Below are positions 43,238 through 46,821 of a DNA stretch of 46,821 bases, piece by piece. The translations under genes were made by a program, and so were the position numbers. The notes below the pieces were generated by a model. The model worked only from the letters and a program-made list of their open reading frames with translations, was not told where the DNA came from and did no database searches. This stretch comes from Mesostigma viride (taxonomy: Eukaryota > Streptophyta > Mesostigmatophyceae > Mesostigmatales > Mesostigmataceae): contig RPFO01002326.1 of the NCBI GenBank assembly GCA_009746045.1, forward strand, positions 64,001 to 110,821, given 5' to 3'. Position 1 is the first letter of the stretch; each line of letters opens with the position of its first letter.

Positions 43238-43993
43238 TTAATTTGACCATTAATTAATTAATTAATTAATTAATTAATTAATTAAGAACATCCATCCATC
43301 CATCCATCCCTCCCTCCCTCCCTCCCTCCTCTCCTCCCTCCCTCCCTCCCTCCTCCCTCCCTCCTCCCTCCCTCCCTCCCTCCCTCTCCTCCCTCCTCCC
43401 TCCCTCCCTCCCTCCCTCCCTCCCTCTCCTCCCTCCCTCCCTCCCTCCCTCCTCCTCCCTCCCTCCCTCCTCCTCCCTCCCTCCTCCCTCCCTCCTCTCC
43501 TCCCTCCCTCCCTCCTCCTCCCTCCCTCCCTCCCTCCCTCCCTCCTCCTCCCTCCCTCCCTCCCTCCTCCCTCCCTCCCTCCCTCCCTCCTCCTCCTCCC
43601 TCCTCCCTCCCTCCCTCCCTCCCTCCCTCCCTCCCTCCTCCCTCCCTCCTCCTCCCTCCTCCCTCCTCCTCTCCTCCCTCCCTCCCTCCCTCCCTCCCTC
43701 CCTCCCTCCCTCCCTCCTCTCCTCCCTCCCTCCTCCCTCCCTCCCTCCCTCCCTCCTCCTCCCTCCCTCCCTCCCTCCCTCCCTCCCTCCCTCCCTCCTC
43801 CCTCCCTCCCTCCCTCCTCCTCCCTCCTCCCTCCCTCCCTCCTCCTCCCTCCCTCCCTCCTCCCTCCCTCCCTCCCTCCCTCCCTCCCTCCTCCCTCCCT
43901 CCCTCCTCCCTCCCTCCCTCCTCTCCCCTCTCCTCCCTCCCTCCTCCCCTCCCTCCTCCCTCCCTCCCTCCCTCCTCCCTCCCTCCCTCCTCC
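43238..43993 (-). repeat. TTAA tail and 700-bp CCCT/CCT array
   Basis: About 40 bp of ATTA repeats (43246-43284) run into CCATCC and then about 700 bp of CCCT tetramers with interspersed CCT units. Long open frames on the minus strand (Arg-Glu-Gly-Gly peptides) are repeat artefacts. The adjacency of a TTAA tail to CCATCC recalls the CCATCC stretch followed by a TTAA tail at the LINE 3' end (33113-33190). Confidence 0.93.
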
Positions 43994-44209
43994 ATGATGA
44001 AATTTGGTCGGGTGAATTGCAATAGACTCGCCTTTTGATGACGAACACGCCGATCTAATTTTTGGCAGCCATCGCCCAGGATTTCGCAAGTTATCGCCAG
44101 CGGCCTGCCCAGCAGATCTCGCTATTTTTCTGCACATTATGGCGGCACCACGCACGTGATCAGTGTGCCTGCGCCCCCTGCCCTCGTCTAGGTGCTATTA
44201 AACGTAGCT

Positions 44210-45259
44210 ATGGAGGTCCCCGCATCGTCTTCAGCTCTTGCCGCCGATTCTATTGATGCCCAGATTGCTGCAAACAAAATCGCCCACGACATTGTCGTCG
44301 CCAAGAACGCCGCTAACAAGCGATCCAAGACTTCGGAAGCAACTCCGATAGCTGCTGAAACCTCCTTGCCGGACGCCATTTCTTCCTCATTCTACATGCC
44401 AGGCCAGCGTTTGAGCCTGGCAGACATCGATACCTTACTCGCCTACAACGACGCCGCTGTGACAAGCGTGCTGAAGCTCCGCAACGACAACGACGCCCCG
44501 ATTCGCCACCCTAAGAGCGGCCAGGTTATGGAGGCTGCTTCGGATGAATGGCCTCATTGGGATGAGCGCCAGCGTCGGCTTGCCTGTCTTATTTCGTGCT
44601 GCCCTGAACTTGTCGAGCTGCCGGCGACGACCATCGCCAGGCCAGCCCCCGCGACCGATGTTAACGTGCAGCTGCAGGACGTCGCACAGTCTTTTACGAC
44701 CGTGCAGGGCGACATTAAGGTCCTGACGGAGGCGTCTGCAGCTGCGACGGCACAATTGCTGGAGCTGAAGAAAGCCATGGCAGCCCCCGCCAAAACTACC
44801 ACGTTTGCCGACGTCACCGGCAAGCAGTTGACCACCATCGTTCAACAGGCGGCCAAGTCTGCAGCTACCGCTGCGGTCACCCAGAATGCAGTGCAGCAAC
44901 GCCAGCGCAATATGGTAATCAAAGGCTTCCAGACAGGCGCGGCAGCACATGAGACAGCACACTCACTTGCCGAGGAGCTGCGCGGCCCAGCGTTTCTGGG
45001 GAAGATGCAGCTCCAGAACCGTGTTGTCATTGAACGAGCCATTCGGCTGCCAGGCCCTCCGGGCCTGGTCGTCGTCACCATGGCCTCCATGCACGACAAA
45101 CGCCTCGTGCTGGGAGCACGTCGTCTGCTCCAGCCCGGCGACTTCAGCCTCGACGAGGACTACACGCCGGCTCAACTGAAGGCGAGGAGCGCGGTGTGGA
45201 ACAGCACCATCGTCCAGGAGACCAAGCAATTCGAGACCCCGGGTAAGCGCATTAATTAA
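44210..45259 (+). CDS. LINE ORF1-type protein, nearly intact
   Basis: The ATG at 44210 gives 349 codons. An in-frame GTG at 44192 is less likely as a start. The N-terminal third contains YMPGQRLSLADIDTLLAYND and DEWPHWDERQRRLACLISCCPELVEL. A central Ala/Gln-rich segment has coiled-coil character (VQGDIKVLTEASAAATAQLLELKK). The C-terminal third has NMVIKGFQTG, an RRM-like strand, then GLVVVTMASMHDKRLVLGARRLL and FSLDEDYTPAQLKARSAVW. The last equals the DEDLTPAQ motif of LINE ORF1 proteins, which act as RNA-binding chaperones. No reverse transcriptase follows within the remaining 1.5 kb. The TAA at 45257-45259 lies inside a small insertion, so the original C-terminus was probably different. Confidence 0.72.
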   Translation: MEVPASSSALAADSIDAQIAANKIAHDIVVAKNAANKRSKTSEATPIAAETSLPDAISSSFYMPGQRLSLADIDTLLAYNDAAVTSVLKLRNDNDAPIRHPKSGQVMEAASDEWPHWDERQRRLACLISCCPELVELPATTIARPAPATDVNVQLQDVAQSFTTVQGDIKVLTEASAAATAQLLELKKAMAAPAKTTTFADVTGKQLTTIVQQAAKSAATAAVTQNAVQQRQRNMVIKGFQTGAAAHETAHSLAEELRGPAFLGKMQLQNRVVIERAIRLPGPPGLVVVTMASMHDKRLVLGARRLLQPGDFSLDEDYTPAQLKARSAVWNSTIVQETKQFETPGKRIN

Positions 45260-45277
45260 TAATTTACATTAAGCGCA
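45244..45277 (+). mobile_element. 18-bp TTAA-type insertion with 8-bp direct repeats at the end of ORF1
   Basis: TAAGCGCA at 45244-45251 and 45270-45277 flanks TTAATTAATAATTTACAT. The insert resembles the tail of the local retroelements and supplies the stop codon of the ORF1 gene. It could be an extremely truncated retroposition. Alternatively, it could be read as a 36-nt intron (GTAAGC...GCAG), which is less likely. Confidence 0.5.
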
Positions 45278-45279
45278 GG

Positions 45280-45405
45280 CTTTCGACCTTCGTTGTTCCA
45301 TTTCAACACCCAACAACATCATCTTGTGTAACTTAGGGTCTTGGGGGCAGTGCAGCTTGTCTGGACGATCGATCATGCAGACAAGCACACGTGACCCTGA
45401 CCGAA
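45280..45405. other. Short spacer, nothing recognised
   Basis: About 125 bp between the ORF1 gene and the tandem repeats. An open frame continuing ORF1 after the insertion is possible for a few codons. No other signal is seen. Confidence 0.4.
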
Positions 45406-45551
45406 ATGATTACCAAAAAAGGACAAATGATTACCGATTTTTACCGATGATTACACATGATTACACATGATTACACGTACATGATTACCAAAAAAGGACA
45501 AATGATTACCGATTTTTACCGATGATTACACATGATTACATATGATTACAC
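45406..45551. repeat. 75-bp tandem repeat with GATTACACAT subunits
   Basis: ATGATTACCAAAAAAGG starts at 45406 and again at 45481. Each unit also holds several GATTACACAT decamers and a GATTTTTACCGAT palindrome-like segment. The array runs straight into the 152-bp repeat. Confidence 0.9.
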
Positions 45552-46145
45552 CCCGTATTACATAGGAAGGTGTGACTATGTACTCCACCCTATGTACTCC
45601 AAGAGTACATAGGGTGGCACACTATGTACTCCAAGAGTACATAGTCCGGAGTACATATGATCCGGGATTTCCGAATAGGGGACTGCCGACGCGGTGAGAC
45701 ACGCCCGTATTACATAGGAAGGAGTGACTATGTACTCCACACTAATGTACTCCAAGAGTACATAGGGTGGCACACTATGTACTCCAAGAGTACATAGTCC
45801 GGAGTACATATGATCCGGGATTTCCGAATAGGGGACTGCCGACGCGGTGAGACACGCCCGTATTACATAGGAAGGAGTGACTATGTACTCCACACTATGT
45901 ACTCCAAGAGTACATAGGGTGGCACACTATGTACTCCAAGAGTACATAGTCCGGAGTACAATGATCCGGGATTTCCGAATAGGGACTGCCGACGCGGTGA
46001 GACACGCCCGTATTACATAGGAAGGAGTGACTATGTACTTCACACTATGTACTCCAAGAGTACATAGGGTGGCACACTATGTACTCCAAGAGTACATAGT
46101 GTGGAGTACATATGATCCGGGATTTCCGAATAGGGGACTGCCGAA
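45552..46145. repeat. 152-bp tandem repeat with nested palindromes, 3.9 copies
   Basis: Units start with CCCGTATTACATAGGAAGG at 45552, 45704, 45857 and 46007 (152, 153, 150 and about 139 bp). Each has two perfect hairpins with 10-bp arms CTATGTACTC and GAGTACATAG around CAA, plus a further CTATGTACTC and GGAGTACATA. The copies differ by only a few bases and small indels. The fourth breaks off at GACTGCCGA. Confidence 0.95.
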
Positions 46146-46821
46146 CTCGACTCTCGAGGCCCCCAGAGTACTTAGGCTGACTATGTACTCGAGTCACGAC
46201 GCAGTGAGATACGCCAAGCCGCCCGAAGCAGATCTCTGCATGCGCCACGTGTAACGAGGGTTCTGCTTGCGAATTCGAATTGCGATGAGCCGTTGCAGAC
46301 GCGCCGCCTAGATGTTTGAATTTCATCAACGAGCCTTGAACGAGCTGGTAAAGTTTGCCTGCCCTTGCATCACCTTGCGCTGGCTATGCCGATTGCAGTC
46401 CAGCCGACTGATAGTGGTGCAAGAATAAGCGCCCCCCTAAACCCGCATGCCTCACGATGCTTGAAGAAAAAAAAGCAAAAGGCGCACTAGGATGCATGAC
46501 AAGCCCTTTTGGAGCCCCAGTTTAGCATGATTCGGTCATCCGTTTTCCAGCCATCGGCAGCGCCAACTCCGATACAGCTTACTATGGCGTAGTCGGTAGC
46601 CAGCTACACCGCTTTCTTGCCTTTGTTACTACATGCAAACTTCAATTCGTTACATCGTGCGCCTGCGGCATATTTAAGAAAGCGGCTGCAAGCGCACCTT
46701 GCTGAGCCAGGTACACAATGTCTTCAGTCAGCGACCGCGTATGCATGCCACGTTTAGTCGCATCGAGTCGCGTAGACAAATTCGTTCCGGATTAAATTGT
46801 TCACCGTTCAATTGCTCAGCG
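46146..46821. other. Unassigned right end of window
   Basis: About 680 bp show no supported gene. One more CTATGTACTC motif at about 46180 echoes the tandem repeat. TATTTAAG at 46671-46678 lies 40 bp before an ATG at 46718, but that frame closes after 25 codons. A promoter and first exon entering from the right cannot be excluded. Confidence 0.35.

Noticed and set aside
43274-44155. Three overlapping minus-strand frames of Arg-Glu-Gly-Gly repeats
   Set aside because: A CCCT/CCT microsatellite with no start context, no domain and no non-repetitive coding flank.
45241-45277. A 36-nt intron (GTAAGC...GCAG) at the end of the ORF1 gene
   Set aside because: The segment is flanked by 8-bp direct repeats and has a TTAA core, which a small insertion explains better. 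The length would also be exceptionally short for this genome.
45406-46145. Possible CRISPR array
   Set aside because: The repeats are contiguous 75- and 152-bp tandem units without unique spacers, and the setting is eukaryotic.
46660-46821. TATA-like box (TATTTAAG) with an ATG at 46718 as a new gene start
   Set aside because: The frame closes after 25 codons and no splice donor or homology supports it. It is kept only as a remark.

Overview
The window is nuclear DNA of a ciliated eukaryote. It is most likely a GC-rich green alga. The reasons are GC-rich exons dominated by GAG, CTG, GCG and CGC codons, short spliceosomal introns ending in pyrimidine-rich acceptors, a TGTAA poly(A) signal after the only clear host gene, and abundant LINE debris. 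The species cannot be named from the sequence, and another ciliated protist lineage is not excluded. There is no bacterial-type gene organisation, no rRNA or tRNA that I can support, and no CRISPR array.

Region 1 (1-22,658, + strand) is one large gene, a homologue of the ciliary transition-zone coiled-coil protein CEP290. I could define 23 exons and 22 introns by hand. The reading frame stays open through every junction and gives 2,362 codons plus a TAA stop at 22,314-22,316. The N-terminal part, roughly 440 residues by comparison with the vertebrate protein, lies upstream of the window. The introns hold large simple-sequence arrays: a G-rich hexamer array, a 19-bp minisatellite, an 8-bp repeat, and CA, CT and GGGA tracts. 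One intron holds a 111-bp retroposed LINE tip flanked by a perfect 13-bp target-site duplication.

Region 2 (22,659-25,660) holds two minus-strand retroelement pieces. One is an approximately 1.8-kb element that carries an ORF1-type protein but no reverse transcriptase. The other is a 5'-truncated LINE reverse-transcriptase fragment.

Region 3 (25,661-39,206) is a 13.5-kb structure bounded by two inverted arms of about 3.1 kb. Its 7.3-kb centre is a nest of retroelements. A second ORF1-only element (minus strand) is interrupted by two plus-strand LINE insertions, each with a perfect target-site duplication. The centre also holds an ORF1/endonuclease fragment of another LINE and a 300-bp cluster of GTAAC/GTTAC motifs.

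Region 4 (39,207-43,005) has a 221-bp direct repeat beside the right arm, a decayed multi-exon gene remnant, and a third, diverged copy of the arm sequence that carries its own insertions. Region 5 (43,006-46,821) has a 700-bp CCCT array, a nearly intact LINE ORF1 gene, 75-bp and 152-bp tandem repeats, and unassigned sequence.

The most interesting signal is a retroposition system. At least three element types end in the same small hairpin (stem CTCC/GGAG, tetraloop CAAC or CCAC) followed by a TTAA-type tail. They include RT-bearing LINEs, ORF1-only half-LINEs and very short passengers. Several copies have clean target-site duplications, and one has an empty-site counterpart inside the window.
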